Below are positions 20,642 through 28,301 of a DNA stretch of 64,000 nt, piece after piece. A model generated the notes under the pieces. It was not told the DNA's origin. It did no database searches and saw only the letters and a program-made list of their open reading frames with translations. The number at the start of each line of letters is the position of its first letter. The stretch's first letter is position 1. Position numbers and translations under genes: made by a program. The DNA is taken from positions 1,364,001 through 1,428,000 of the forward strand of contig NZ_JMQM01000001.1 of the NCBI RefSeq assembly GCF_000733725.1, given 5' to 3'. This stretch comes from Nitratireductor basaltis. GTDB taxonomy: Bacteria > Pseudomonadota > Alphaproteobacteria > Rhizobiales > Rhizobiaceae.

Positions 20642-21046
20642 ATGCCTGTACTTGCCAGCCGTTTCTTCAAGATCGCCATTGTATTCCTCATCCTGGGCAT
20701 CGGGATGGGGCTGCAGATGGCAATGTCCGGTAATCACAATGTCATCGGACCGCACGCGCATACCAATCTGCTCGGTTGGGTGACGAGCGCCCTGTTCGGC
20801 ACATATTACGCACTCAACCCGGCCAAAGCACAGACCCGCCTTGCCGGAGCGCATTTCTGGCTCTGGGTGGTCGGTCTGGTGCTCCTCACACCCGCACTCT
20901 ATCTGCTTTATCTGGGATATGCGGCCATCGAACCGGTGACAGCCATAGCGTCGCTTACGCTTCTGGCGGCAGCGCTTGTCTTTGCAGCGGTTCTGTTCAG
21001 AAGCGAGAGCGCAAGCGTTCCGGCGGCAATGCGGCCGGCCGAGTAA
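20642..21046 (+). CDS. Small four-helix membrane protein
   Basis: A 134-residue protein with four predicted membrane helices. The loop GPHAHTNLLGWVTSALFGTYYAL recalls haem-copper oxidase subunit I-like small proteins found alone in several proteobacteria (HAH histidines before a helix), but I cannot name it firmly. The start at 20642 follows the strong site GGGGGAG; a longer frame upstream is not favoured. It is the last host gene before the prophage. Confidence 0.65.
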   Translation: MPVLASRFFKIAIVFLILGIGMGLQMAMSGNHNVIGPHAHTNLLGWVTSALFGTYYALNPAKAQTRLAGAHFWLWVVGLVLLTPALYLLYLGYAAIEPVTAIASLTLLAAALVFAAVLFRSESASVPAAMRPAE

Positions 21047-21107
21047 GGCCTCGCGCAACCACAAGACCGCGCCAAGCGCTTCAAGTGCATATGATCTTGG
21101 AGAGTGT

Positions 21108-21128
21108 TGGTGCGGTCGAGAAGACTCG
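21108..21128 (+). repeat. Left attachment site core
   Basis: This 21-bp sequence is identical to 63364-63384, which is the CCA end, acceptor stem and part of the T arm of tRNA-Leu. Outside it the host sequence begins; inside it the two flanks differ. Confidence 0.9.
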
Positions 21129-21164
21129 GAGAAACGCTGAAATCCGCAGAAATGCGAGCTTTAG

Positions 21165-21229
21165 GTGTCCCACGCGGTCATTCTTGTGGGCATTGCAGAT
21201 CAATAGGTTACAGAATGGGTGTCCCACGC
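21165..21229 (+). repeat. Repeated GTGTCCCACGC motifs near the left att site (candidate integrase arm sites)
   Basis: GTGTCCCACGC occurs at 21165-21175 and at 21219-21229. GTGTCCCACG recurs inverted at 63309-63318 near the other prophage end, and GTGTCCCAAG at 63288. This placement suits arm-type binding sites of the integrase. Confidence 0.5.
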
Positions 21230-21279
21230 CCGTTCACGGAATATCCTCCACAGAAATCGACCCGTGTGGATAAGCCGAT

Positions 21280-21654
21280 ATGACCGCCCTCACCTATACC
21301 CTGATCACCTGCGCCTCACTGCTTGCGGTTGATGGTGATACCATCAAGTGCGATGGCCAGAACATGCGCCTGCTCGGACCAGGAGCGCCGAATGTCGAGG
21401 GGATAGACACGCCCGAGACACGCAACGCGAAATGCGCCAAGGAGAAGCTTCTGGGAGATCAGGCCACGCTTCGCCTGAAGGAACTGCTGAGGCAGGATGT
21501 CGAGATCGAAGACAGCGGCGTCAGAGATCGCTGGGGCAGACCATTGGTGAAGGTCAAGATGCCGAATGGCGAGACTGCCGGAGAGGTGTTGCTTCGCGAT
21601 GGCTACGCGGTACGGTGGCGACCGGGATACAAGGCGAGGTGGTGTGAGGGATGA
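21280..21654 (+). CDS. Staphylococcal-nuclease-like (SNase) protein
   Basis: A 124-residue SNase-fold protein. The typical early strand and Asp (AVDGDTIKCDGQNMRLLG), the catalytic-region VEGIDTPETR and RDRWGRPLVKV followed by VLLRDGYAVRW match the thermonuclease family. It has no obvious signal peptide despite a hydrophobic start. Small SNase genes are common at phage margins, with roles not settled. It is the first prophage gene inside the left att site and overlaps the next small gene (ATGA). Confidence 0.8.
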   Translation: MTALTYTLITCASLLAVDGDTIKCDGQNMRLLGPGAPNVEGIDTPETRNAKCAKEKLLGDQATLRLKELLRQDVEIEDSGVRDRWGRPLVKVKMPNGETAGEVLLRDGYAVRWRPGYKARWCEG

Positions 21655-21824
21655 GCAATCGGCTTGGCGATGATGGAGCCCGATATATGGCGCTCGCGCT
21701 CTATCCTGGCAGGAAATGGAATGAGCTCACAGACGGGGAACGTGAAGAAGCTCGGAAGGCTGCTGAAGAACTCAGGCGCGTGATGGGCGATCACAGCGCC
21801 AAGAGCCCTACCGGCCTGCACTAG
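21651..21824 (+). CDS. Small phage protein of 57 residues
   Basis: The ATG overlaps the stop of the SNase gene (ATGA), which supports translation by coupling. The product (MSNRLGDDGARYMALALYPG...) is charged, with a helical segment WNELTDGEREEARKAAEEL. I do not recognise a family. Its last 17 bases overlap the 3' end of the convergent zinc-binding gene. Confidence 0.55.
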   Translation: MSNRLGDDGARYMALALYPGRKWNELTDGEREEARKAAEELRRVMGDHSAKSPTGLH

Positions 21825-22056
21825 CTGAATACATCTGCGAAATGGTGATCGACCCGCCCTTGTGACCGCATCGATTGCACCGCAAGGCATTCCTCAGCCT
21901 GTCATCACCGATATAGCTGTAATCGGCTCCATACCGCTCGATGAGATTGTGGATGTCGAGACGCACGCTGTTCCCGCAGTTCGGTCGCGTGCAGTGCCCC
22001 CAGATGCCAACATCCAGATCAAGGCAGTCCTGCAGGGTTCTCACCGACATGCTCAT
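21808..22056 (-). CDS. Small zinc-ribbon-like phage protein
   Basis: About 82 residues when started at ATG 22056. Two cysteine pairs, GHCTRPNCG and RCNRCGHKG, suggest a zinc ribbon. The open frame extends to 22149, but a terminator hairpin at 22098-22137 lies inside that extension, which favours the shorter start. Function unknown; similar small zinc proteins occur in rhizobial prophages. Confidence 0.6.
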   Translation of the reverse strand: MSMSVRTLQDCLDLDVGIWGHCTRPNCGNSVRLDIHNLIERYGADYSYIGDDRLRNALRCNRCGHKGGSITISQMYSASAGR

Positions 22057-22097
22057 AGCCTGGGCTGATATCGGATCGGAGCAGGCCCGTAAACGCA

Positions 22098-22137
22098 GAA
22101 AAGCCGCCCCACCAGCCGATGAAGGCCAGCGGGGCGG
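22098..22137 (-). terminator. Terminator of the lysis/late operon
   Basis: On the minus strand CCGCCCC pairs with GGGGCGG across a loop, then CTTTTCTGCG follows. It lies just after the last lysis-cassette gene and would end late transcription. Confidence 0.75.
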
Positions 22138-22162
22138 ATCGATCATCAATGGATCTGATGTG

Positions 22163-22450
22163 TCATGGCGGGCGCTTTGTCAGCGTCTGCACCAGCTTAT
22201 CAAGCGTCTCCTGCAATTCGTTCTGCTTCCGGTCGGCAAGTATGCTCATGGAGGCGTTGATGCCCTCGGCTGCCTCGACCAGTCGGCGGGCTATGTCCTT
22301 CTCGATGAAGCCGAAAGAGGCAGCGGTGACATAGGCGTCATCGCGCGGTGGTGGCTGCTTCCTCTGGCTCACATATCGCCCTGCAGCGGCGAATACCACA
22401 ATGAGCCCCCAGACCGCGACCACCCAGATATCAGTGTCTATTCCCAACAC
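22163..22450 (-). CDS. Small membrane protein in the lysis cassette
   Basis: About 95 residues from a GTG start with AGGAG seven nt upstream, overlapping the previous stop by 20 bases. One hydrophobic segment near the N-terminus (WVVAVWGLIVVFAAAG) is followed by a charged, helical C-terminal part. This is the layout of a class III-like holin or an anchored accessory protein. No family recognised; the cassette position is the only functional clue. Confidence 0.6.
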   Translation of the reverse strand: MLGIDTDIWVVAVWGLIVVFAAAGRYVSQRKQPPPRDDAYVTAASFGFIEKDIARRLVEAAEGINASMSILADRKQNELQETLDKLVQTLTKRPP

Positions 22451-22892
22451 GCGCCCGCTCCTGATGACGTTGATCGCTTGCGGCGGCATCGGTGACAGCG
22501 CGCATTACATTGTAGCTGTCGAGCAGGAGCAGGACCGGATAGACCGCAAGGCCAGTGCTCCATGTGCCGGCCTGCGCGAAGCCCACCGTGATCTGAAACC
22601 AGAACAGGCAGGCAATGAAAGCCCCCAGCGCCCTCAGATGCGGGGATCGCCGCCACGCCCCGTTGATGGCAAGAAAGATCAGACGCCCTGCCCCGGCCAC
22701 CAGACAAAGCAGCGCCCAGGTATCCTGCTTCATCAGAGCAGCAAGAGGCCGATAGCTGGCACCGTCTGAAAAAAGATCGGGATTGAGGACAAGGATCAGC
22801 GACCAGTTCAGGAGCATCAGGGCAAGCGCCCATTCCGATGCCCGGACTGGAAAGGTCTCTCGAAGAGACTGCTTGATGTGCGCGAGGATCAT
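22431..22892 (-). CDS. Four-helix membrane protein, holin candidate
   Basis: A 153-residue protein with four hydrophobic segments (around residues 18-38, 58-78, 88-108 and 115-135). ATG at 22892 overlaps the Rz1-like stop (ATGA). Being after the endolysin and spanin genes in the same operon makes a holin or lysis-control role likely, but holins are too diverse to be named from sequence. A GTG at 22901 is an alternative start. Confidence 0.6.
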   Translation of the reverse strand: MILAHIKQSLRETFPVRASEWALALMLLNWSLILVLNPDLFSDGASYRPLAALMKQDTWALLCLVAGAGRLIFLAINGAWRRSPHLRALGAFIACLFWFQITVGFAQAGTWSTGLAVYPVLLLLDSYNVMRAVTDAAASDQRHQERARVGNRH

Positions 22893-23098
22893 GGGCGGCA
22901 CCCATATTTCTGATACCGGCCACGATGCTGAGCAATGGCCACGGCTGCCGGTCGATCGTTCTGCACCAGATAGGCATTGGTTGACGGCTGGGGATTGATC
23001 GGCACGAGAACGTCACATGGCTCAGCGAGGCTCGTGCTCTGGCAGGCAGCCGCCGAGCATCCGGCAAAGATCAAGGTCATCAGCCTCAAGCACTTCAT
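22889..23098 (-). CDS. Rz1-like outer-membrane spanin lipoprotein
   Basis: A 69-residue protein with a lipoprotein signal (LMTLIFAGCSAAAC) and a proline-containing mature part. It starts inside the preceding Rz-like gene in another frame, the classic Rz/Rz1 nested arrangement. Together the pair would bridge inner and outer membranes and complete lysis. Identification is by architecture and position. Confidence 0.7.
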   Translation of the reverse strand: MKCLRLMTLIFAGCSAAACQSTSLAEPCDVLVPINPQPSTNAYLVQNDRPAAVAIAQHRGRYQKYGCRP

Positions 23099-23267
23099 GG
23101 TCTATCTCCTTTCCATCTTTCAGGATGGTGATGCGGTCGGATTGAAGGCGCTGCAGAACCGCCGTGCGGCCACGCTGGTAAGCGTTCCAGTGGGTGAAGG
23201 TCAGAAGCCCCACCACAGCCAGAACAGCACCAGCGCGGAGCCATGCGCCAATGGATAGGCTAGGCAT
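23022..23267 (-). CDS. Rz-like inner-membrane spanin
   Basis: An 81-residue protein with one N-terminal membrane segment (residues ~10-27) and a charged helical periplasmic part (RTAVLQRLQSDRITILKDGKEID). The start codon overlaps the endolysin stop by one base (TGATG) and the gene overlaps the lipoprotein gene by 77 bases. It is short for an i-spanin, so the call depends on the overlap. Confidence 0.65.
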   Translation of the reverse strand: MPSLSIGAWLRAGAVLAVVGLLTFTHWNAYQRGRTAVLQRLQSDRITILKDGKEIDHEVLEADDLDLCRMLGGCLPEHEPR

Positions 23268-24142
23268 CAGGTGCCCTCCACCGCATCACGGATTTCGCGC
23301 ACCGCGGCGATGATCTGCTTGCGCATCAGGACGCCACCGGCAAGGACAGCAAGCCCGACGCCGCCGATGGCCAGCACTGTGGACCAGTCGGCATCAAAGA
23401 CGCGGGAAATGCCCGCGCCTGCTCCCGTGGCAAGGCCCGTCAACCAGCCCCAGCGCCCGGTCTTCTTCTTGACTTCATCCTCGACCTGAGGCGGCACGGT
23501 CGGCTTCTCGATCTTCGCGATCTCGTCGGCTGAGAGGGTCGGTTGTTCTGGCTTCGCATAGGGCTGCGGAACCTGATCCAGTTCCGGCCGATCCATCTTC
23601 TCGAATGCCAAGCGGATCTCTTCGCGCACACTGGTCTTCCGTCCGCTGGACCAGTCAATGCTCAGGTTCGGACGCACGCGGGTAAACTCCAGCATCGTGC
23701 CATCATTTGACCAGATGCCATCAAAAAGTAGCCTCGCCTCTTTCTCACGCCGTTCGATGATCGCCGCCGGGATGCGCCACTGCAGGAACGCTTCGCGTGC
23801 CCTTTTCATGTCACCCGCTTTGAAGTGCGTCACCCATGTCGCGCTACGGATAGCGCCGGTATTCCAATGAAAGGATACCGCCGCGGCAAACTGTGCCTGG
23901 GTCAGCGGATGATCCTTGAAGACCTCTTTCACCTGCTCTGCATAGTTGGTCAGAGCCCAGACATAGACGTTCATGCAGTGCTGGAGAGTGGCGCGCTTGC
24001 CGATGTACCGCTCTACGCGATGGCCGGTGGCATTGGTCATGCCAACACACCAAGTCAGAACGCCCTTCACGTCCTTGTACGCTTGACGCACAAGCGCCTC
24101 GTGCGCGGCCACTTCCATGGCCACGTTGAAATCAACGCGCAT
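23267..24142 (-). CDS. Endolysin, T4-type lysozyme (GH24) with C-terminal membrane segment
   Basis: A 291-residue muramidase. Residues ~10-140 match glycoside hydrolase 24: the catalytic triad is visible as E in AAHEALVRQAY, D in YKDVKGV and T in LTWCVGMTN. A proline-rich linker (residues ~195-225) leads to one or two C-terminal hydrophobic segments (WGWLTGLATGAGAGI; VLAIGGVGLAVLAGGVLM). No N-terminal signal is seen, so a C-terminal anchor may hold the enzyme at the membrane until holin action. It opens the lysis cassette. Confidence 0.85.
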   Translation of the reverse strand: MRVDFNVAMEVAAHEALVRQAYKDVKGVLTWCVGMTNATGHRVERYIGKRATLQHCMNVYVWALTNYAEQVKEVFKDHPLTQAQFAAAVSFHWNTGAIRSATWVTHFKAGDMKRAREAFLQWRIPAAIIERREKEARLLFDGIWSNDGTMLEFTRVRPNLSIDWSSGRKTSVREEIRLAFEKMDRPELDQVPQPYAKPEQPTLSADEIAKIEKPTVPPQVEDEVKKKTGRWGWLTGLATGAGAGISRVFDADWSTVLAIGGVGLAVLAGGVLMRKQIIAAVREIRDAVEGT

Positions 24143-24279
24143 TGGATTTCTCCGTTTCAGATGTGGGTTAGAGCGTCAGCGGGTCAGAGCCGGGAGAGAT
24201 GGCCGAGAGTGCGTTTCATTCCATCTTCCACTATAAGGCGAAGCTGTTATAACTCGTCGCAACGAATGGGAGGCGGTCG

Positions 24280-24900
24280 GTGAACTTTCGCGAGGAAGCA
24301 ACAACGGTTTTCAAGCAGATACACGATTCATCTGCATGGCAAAGTTCTTCTAAATCAGGGCCAGGAAGTACATTGTCGGCCACAGCTAGGTTGCGAGCCG
24401 AGTTGCCGAACTTGTTCTATACGCTAGGGATACGCACCTTAGTCGATGTGCCATGTGGCACAGCCGAATGGATTACAACGATTACAAATGATCTCGACTG
24501 GTATCATGGTTCCGACATTGTACCTGACCTGGTGGAAGCGGCTAAAGCTCGGGTCAAGCGCAACAACCACACCTTCTCGGTTCTTGATATAGTCTCTGAT
24601 GTCCCACCCCAAGCGGATGCCATCTTCTGTCGTGATTGCCTTGTGCATCTGCCGTTCGAGGCGGGACTAAAAGCAATTGAAAATTTCAAGGCCAGCGGTT
24701 CGACCTATTTGCTTACAACCACTTTTACTCATCTGGAGGAAAACAAGGACACCACAATCGGCCCGTGGCGACCTCTAAATCTACAGATCAAACCGTTCGA
24801 TTTCCCGCCACCCGAAAGAATTGTCTTTGATCGACCTACGACACCTAACGACCCCTACGCAGACAAAGCGATAGGCGTATGGAGATTAGCGGACCTATGA
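24280..24900 (+). CDS. SAM-dependent methyltransferase (class I), phage cargo
   Basis: A 206-residue Rossmann methyltransferase. SAM-binding motif I is LVDVPCGTAEWI (~residues 53-64), motif II acidic residue in HGSDIVPDLV, and motif IV DAIFCRDCLVHLPF. GTG start with GGGAGG upstream. It lies on the plus strand among minus-strand late genes, and its base composition is visibly more AT-rich than the flanks, both signs of a late-acquired moron. It overlaps the glycosyltransferase-like gene (ATGA). The substrate is unknown; a sugar or nucleotide-sugar is likely from the pairing. Confidence 0.75.
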   Translation: MNFREEATTVFKQIHDSSAWQSSSKSGPGSTLSATARLRAELPNLFYTLGIRTLVDVPCGTAEWITTITNDLDWYHGSDIVPDLVEAAKARVKRNNHTFSVLDIVSDVPPQADAIFCRDCLVHLPFEAGLKAIENFKASGSTYLLTTTFTHLEENKDTTIGPWRPLNLQIKPFDFPPPERIVFDRPTTPNDPYADKAIGVWRLADL

Positions 24901-25706
24901 TCGAAACAACTTTCTTTGCGGCTGCTGATCGCAAATACGAAGATTTTGTTATCCCCTACGCCGCCTCTGCACTTCGGTTTAACAAAGAGGCTAGGGTCGA
25001 AATCTGTATTGAAGACCCCCGGCGTTTCTACTTACAAAATCAACAACCACTAGAAATACTTGAAGAGTATTTTCCGGGCCGTCTTCTACTGAGGTCGGGC
25101 TTGTTTGACAATGTCGTCGCAAATAGCGTCCGTTTCTTGGAAAGACCGCAAGTCCCGACAGAATACGTTTATTTCGGTGACATTGACATACTTGTGCTTG
25201 AGCGGATAACACCCATGCACCTCAAACATATGGAGAAGACGGGGCTTCCTTACAGCAATGTGCTGCGTTCAGAGGGTGGGAAACTCTCAGGACTGCACTT
25301 CACGCGATCAGAGGCATTTTATCCAATCAGCCCGCCCGATAACTTTGACCTTTCGCGTGGGAATGACGAACACCTTCTGTTTGAGATTGTTTCCAAGCGA
25401 TCTGCCCTACCAGAGATTTCGGATAAATTCCGCCCTCTTCATGGCATCCACCTCAGCCCGAACAGAAGACCAAGAGGGAAAGTAGGTGAGCCTGATTGGT
25501 CGATTGCGCCATACCACGCCAGTGCATTTCGGTTCCTGATCGATCAGCCATTCTTCAAAAGCCTTTGCCCGCTATTCAGCAAGCGTGTGAAGGTTTTTCT
25601 CATGCTCGCCCATGCAATTATCGACGCGGAGTATGCAGGAGAGCTTGGCGACGAAGGGCGCAAAGTTGCGGCGCAGTGGCGCGATCAATTGATAGCCGCG
25701 CTCTAG
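24897..25706 (+). CDS. GT-A-like glycosyltransferase, phage cargo
   Basis: A 269-residue protein. The segment YVYFGDIDILVLERI resembles the DxD metal/nucleotide-sugar site of GT-A enzymes (family 8-like), with an acceptor-side HGIHLSPNRRP region later. ATG at 24897 overlaps the methyltransferase stop. Like its partner it is AT-rich compared with neighbours. It is convergent with the tailspike gene, with stops one base apart. The pair may alter host surface glycans in the lysogen (lysogenic conversion); this is inference. Confidence 0.65.
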   Translation: MIETTFFAAADRKYEDFVIPYAASALRFNKEARVEICIEDPRRFYLQNQQPLEILEEYFPGRLLLRSGLFDNVVANSVRFLERPQVPTEYVYFGDIDILVLERITPMHLKHMEKTGLPYSNVLRSEGGKLSGLHFTRSEAFYPISPPDNFDLSRGNDEHLLFEIVSKRSALPEISDKFRPLHGIHLSPNRRPRGKVGEPDWSIAPYHASAFRFLIDQPFFKSLCPLFSKRVKVFLMLAHAIIDAEYAGELGDEGRKVAAQWRDQLIAAL

Positions 25707-25707
25707 G

Positions 25708-28233
25708 CTACGATACCACCGCAAGTTTGCGGTCATTCCCGCTTGCGTCCTTGATGGTGATGTATCCGGTCACCGTCTCGCCGCTAAGCGCGGCATGTGA
25801 TCCGAACCGCACCCTGCCGCTCCCCTTCGGATTCAGCTGCAAGTCGATGTTGCTATCAGCGCCTGACGCCTGGATAATCAGCGGGTTTCCTGTTACGGAT
25901 GCGATAAAGTCAGGGTAATTCACAATTCCGCTGCCCTGCTCGCGAAACGAAAACAGTTGCCGCGTTCCGCCCCCAGCGTAACCATCGATGTTACCATTGC
26001 CTTTGGCAGTGAGACGCAAGTCGACGGTGGCGGCATCTCCCACCGACATGACATTAGAATAGGTGCCGCCTGAATCGGTCTGCAATTCCAAGCCGGAAGC
26101 AATGCCAGGAAACACGCGCAAGGAGTGCTTTGTCCGTACGGACATGAAACCGTCCGAAGTCTCTGCGCCCACGCGGGTGCCGATATCGATCCCGTTGCCG
26201 TCGATCACGCAATTGGGCATAAGGTAGTTGTTTGCAGCACCTGCCTGCTCGCGATATCCGGTTCCGCCGTTCCCAGTCATCGTCATGGCGTTGAACACGG
26301 CATTCTTGCCCGCAGTGTCAACGCCATCACCGCCGTTGTCGGTGCACCGACCGGCGCTGAAGATAAACTGTTCAATGTAGTCGCCGGTGATTTTAAGCCC
26401 GTCCTGTGTATTCCCGAAGGAGGAAAATCCGGTCATCGACCCCGCGATCTTTCCAGACCCGGAGAATTCGACACCGTTCAACGCATTTCCCTCCGCCTGA
26501 AAGCCAGTCACCTCGATATAGGTGGGATTGTTCGTATTTGCCTGAACGCGAAGTCCGTTACCCGCCGTGGAGCCGCGTGCAGAACAACCCGCCACCACGA
26601 AATAGGAAGGATGAGTGTTCGGAGCGGTCGGGTTCTCAGCCGCCTGAAGAAGGATGCCATCAGTTGCATCCCCCAGAGAATGACAGCCGATAAGTTCACA
26701 TTCACCTCGAACGTTAATGCCAGCATCAGTGTTGCCGCTCGACCAGCAGCCGATAAGCTTGGTATTGGTGCAATACTTGATATCGAGGCCATCCCAATTA
26801 GACGCCACTCCATTATCAACAAAGCCGCAACGGGTTAGAATGATGTCATCTTGTGGCAGGTCAATCACGTACTCGGGACGGGCTTGGAACCCCATGCCGT
26901 AGGTCTGCGCACCGGTGAATAGGCAGTCAGTTGCGCGGATGTTATTACATCCGTAGACAACCCACGCCGACTCCTTCCCGCCCCCATCAAAGATGATGCC
27001 AGAAGCACTCCAGTTCTGAAGTGCGCCCTCCGTACCATCTTGATTCCGCTCAAACAAATCAGTGGGGTCAGGAGCGCCGGCTAGCACCTTCAGCCTTGAA
27101 ACTCCTTTGAACCCAACCCATTCCTGATTATCAACGGGCTTGAGCGTAGATAGTACGCCGTAGGTCTTGGGGCCAAAGAAAATGCGCTTTGCGCCGCTGT
27201 CGATTGCCGCTTGAAGCGCCGCATAGTCATCAGTGATGCCATCCCCGGCGGCACCAAAATCCTCAACGGTTACGAACTCCTCAATCTTCGACCGCAATGT
27301 TCGTGGTGCCGCGCCCGGGTAAGATGGCGTGAATTCGCCCAGCGCTTCTAGCGCTTCGTCACCGCCTACCACTTCGTAGGCAGTATTGGTGGCGTTGCGA
27401 CGGATCATCTTGAGAGCCACTGAGGGAAGTGGCTCTCCAACCCCGCTGTCCCCCTTCTGTGCGAGCGTATCCCAGACTGTCTGCCAGTTCGCGCCGACGC
27501 CCGGCTCTGTGGCGCTGGAAGCGACATGCCCAGCCGTCGCGATATATGATGTGCCACCACGCTTCACCGCATCCTTGCGGGAGTATGTGGTGCCATCAGC
27601 CCAAGCGCCGCGCCATGTAATCTCCACCGCAGCATCACTTGCGAGGCGGAAGACAGTGCCGCTGTTCTCCACTATGCCGAGAACAGCCGTGCCCGCCTTC
27701 AGACCCCCGACGACAGGTTTTTCATCAGATACGGTTTTCACCGTGAGAGATGCACCACCATCGAACGAAACCGTTACATCTTCAGACGTATTCGCTTCGA
27801 CGATGTTCAGCCGAACCAGCGCCACTCCATCACCAACTGGCAGACGCGGCGAAGTCGAAGCCGTAATCGCGTTCGGATCACCGCTGTCGGTGTTGCTCGC
27901 TTTGACGAACTGATAACCCGGCAGGAACGTGGTGATCTGCGTCCAGGAGCCGGAGCCAGAACCGCCGTTCTTCTTGTAGAGGCCATTGTTCGCAGACGTG
28001 CTGTCGGCATAGACTACGCCAAGGGTATCTGCGGCATGAGCGAGATCGGCCGTCAGGTTCGCCTTGGTGGCCTTCCAGACCGCATCGGATAGCAGCCCGG
28101 CCTGAATGATGCTTTCAAGGACCGTGCCCCATTCACGGATGTCGGGCTTGCGGGGCTCATGCGCTCCAGAGGCAGGGACACCATCGGTCACGAAGTCGCG
28201 CCAGATCTGATTGGCGGTGGTACTAAGCGCCAT
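25708..28233 (-). CDS. Tailspike with pectate-lyase-like beta-helix domain
   Basis: About 841 residues. The N-terminal ~320 residues hold a virion-attachment part and carbohydrate-module-like segments (WRGAWADGTTYSRKDAVKRGG). A VEDFGAAGDGITDDYAALQAA motif begins the right-handed beta-helix (Pectate_lyase_3 type), which runs to ~residue 700 and usually binds or cuts surface polysaccharide. The C-terminus repeats LNPKGSGRV/TAKGNGNI elements. Start at 28233 has GGAG upstream; 28251 is possible. It sets host range. Confidence 0.85.
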   Translation of the reverse strand: MALSTTANQIWRDFVTDGVPASGAHEPRKPDIREWGTVLESIIQAGLLSDAVWKATKANLTADLAHAADTLGVVYADSTSANNGLYKKNGGSGSGSWTQITTFLPGYQFVKASNTDSGDPNAITASTSPRLPVGDGVALVRLNIVEANTSEDVTVSFDGGASLTVKTVSDEKPVVGGLKAGTAVLGIVENSGTVFRLASDAAVEITWRGAWADGTTYSRKDAVKRGGTSYIATAGHVASSATEPGVGANWQTVWDTLAQKGDSGVGEPLPSVALKMIRRNATNTAYEVVGGDEALEALGEFTPSYPGAAPRTLRSKIEEFVTVEDFGAAGDGITDDYAALQAAIDSGAKRIFFGPKTYGVLSTLKPVDNQEWVGFKGVSRLKVLAGAPDPTDLFERNQDGTEGALQNWSASGIIFDGGGKESAWVVYGCNNIRATDCLFTGAQTYGMGFQARPEYVIDLPQDDIILTRCGFVDNGVASNWDGLDIKYCTNTKLIGCWSSGNTDAGINVRGECELIGCHSLGDATDGILLQAAENPTAPNTHPSYFVVAGCSARGSTAGNGLRVQANTNNPTYIEVTGFQAEGNALNGVEFSGSGKIAGSMTGFSSFGNTQDGLKITGDYIEQFIFSAGRCTDNGGDGVDTAGKNAVFNAMTMTGNGGTGYREQAGAANNYLMPNCVIDGNGIDIGTRVGAETSDGFMSVRTKHSLRVFPGIASGLELQTDSGGTYSNVMSVGDAATVDLRLTAKGNGNIDGYAGGGTRQLFSFREQGSGIVNYPDFIASVTGNPLIIQASGADSNIDLQLNPKGSGRVRFGSHAALSGETVTGYITIKDASGNDRKLAVVS

Positions 28234-28248
28234 GCTCAATGCTCCATG

Positions 28249-28275
28249 CAAAAAGCCCCGCCGGATGGCAGGGCT
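28249..28275 (-). terminator. Terminator-like hairpin before the tailspike gene
   Basis: On the minus strand AGCCC pairs with GGGCT over a loop and is followed by TTTTTG, only ~15 nt before the tailspike start. It may lower tailspike expression relative to the tail operon. Confidence 0.6.
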
Positions 28276-28301
28276 GTGATCGTTTCAGATTGTTCGGATG
28301 G

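Noticed and set aside
24280-25706. Possible DNA modification pair (phage base hypermodification)
   Set aside because: No nucleotide-hydroxymethylase or other base-modification gene is nearby, and GT-A-like surface glycan enzymes fit better; kept as a glycan hypothesis.
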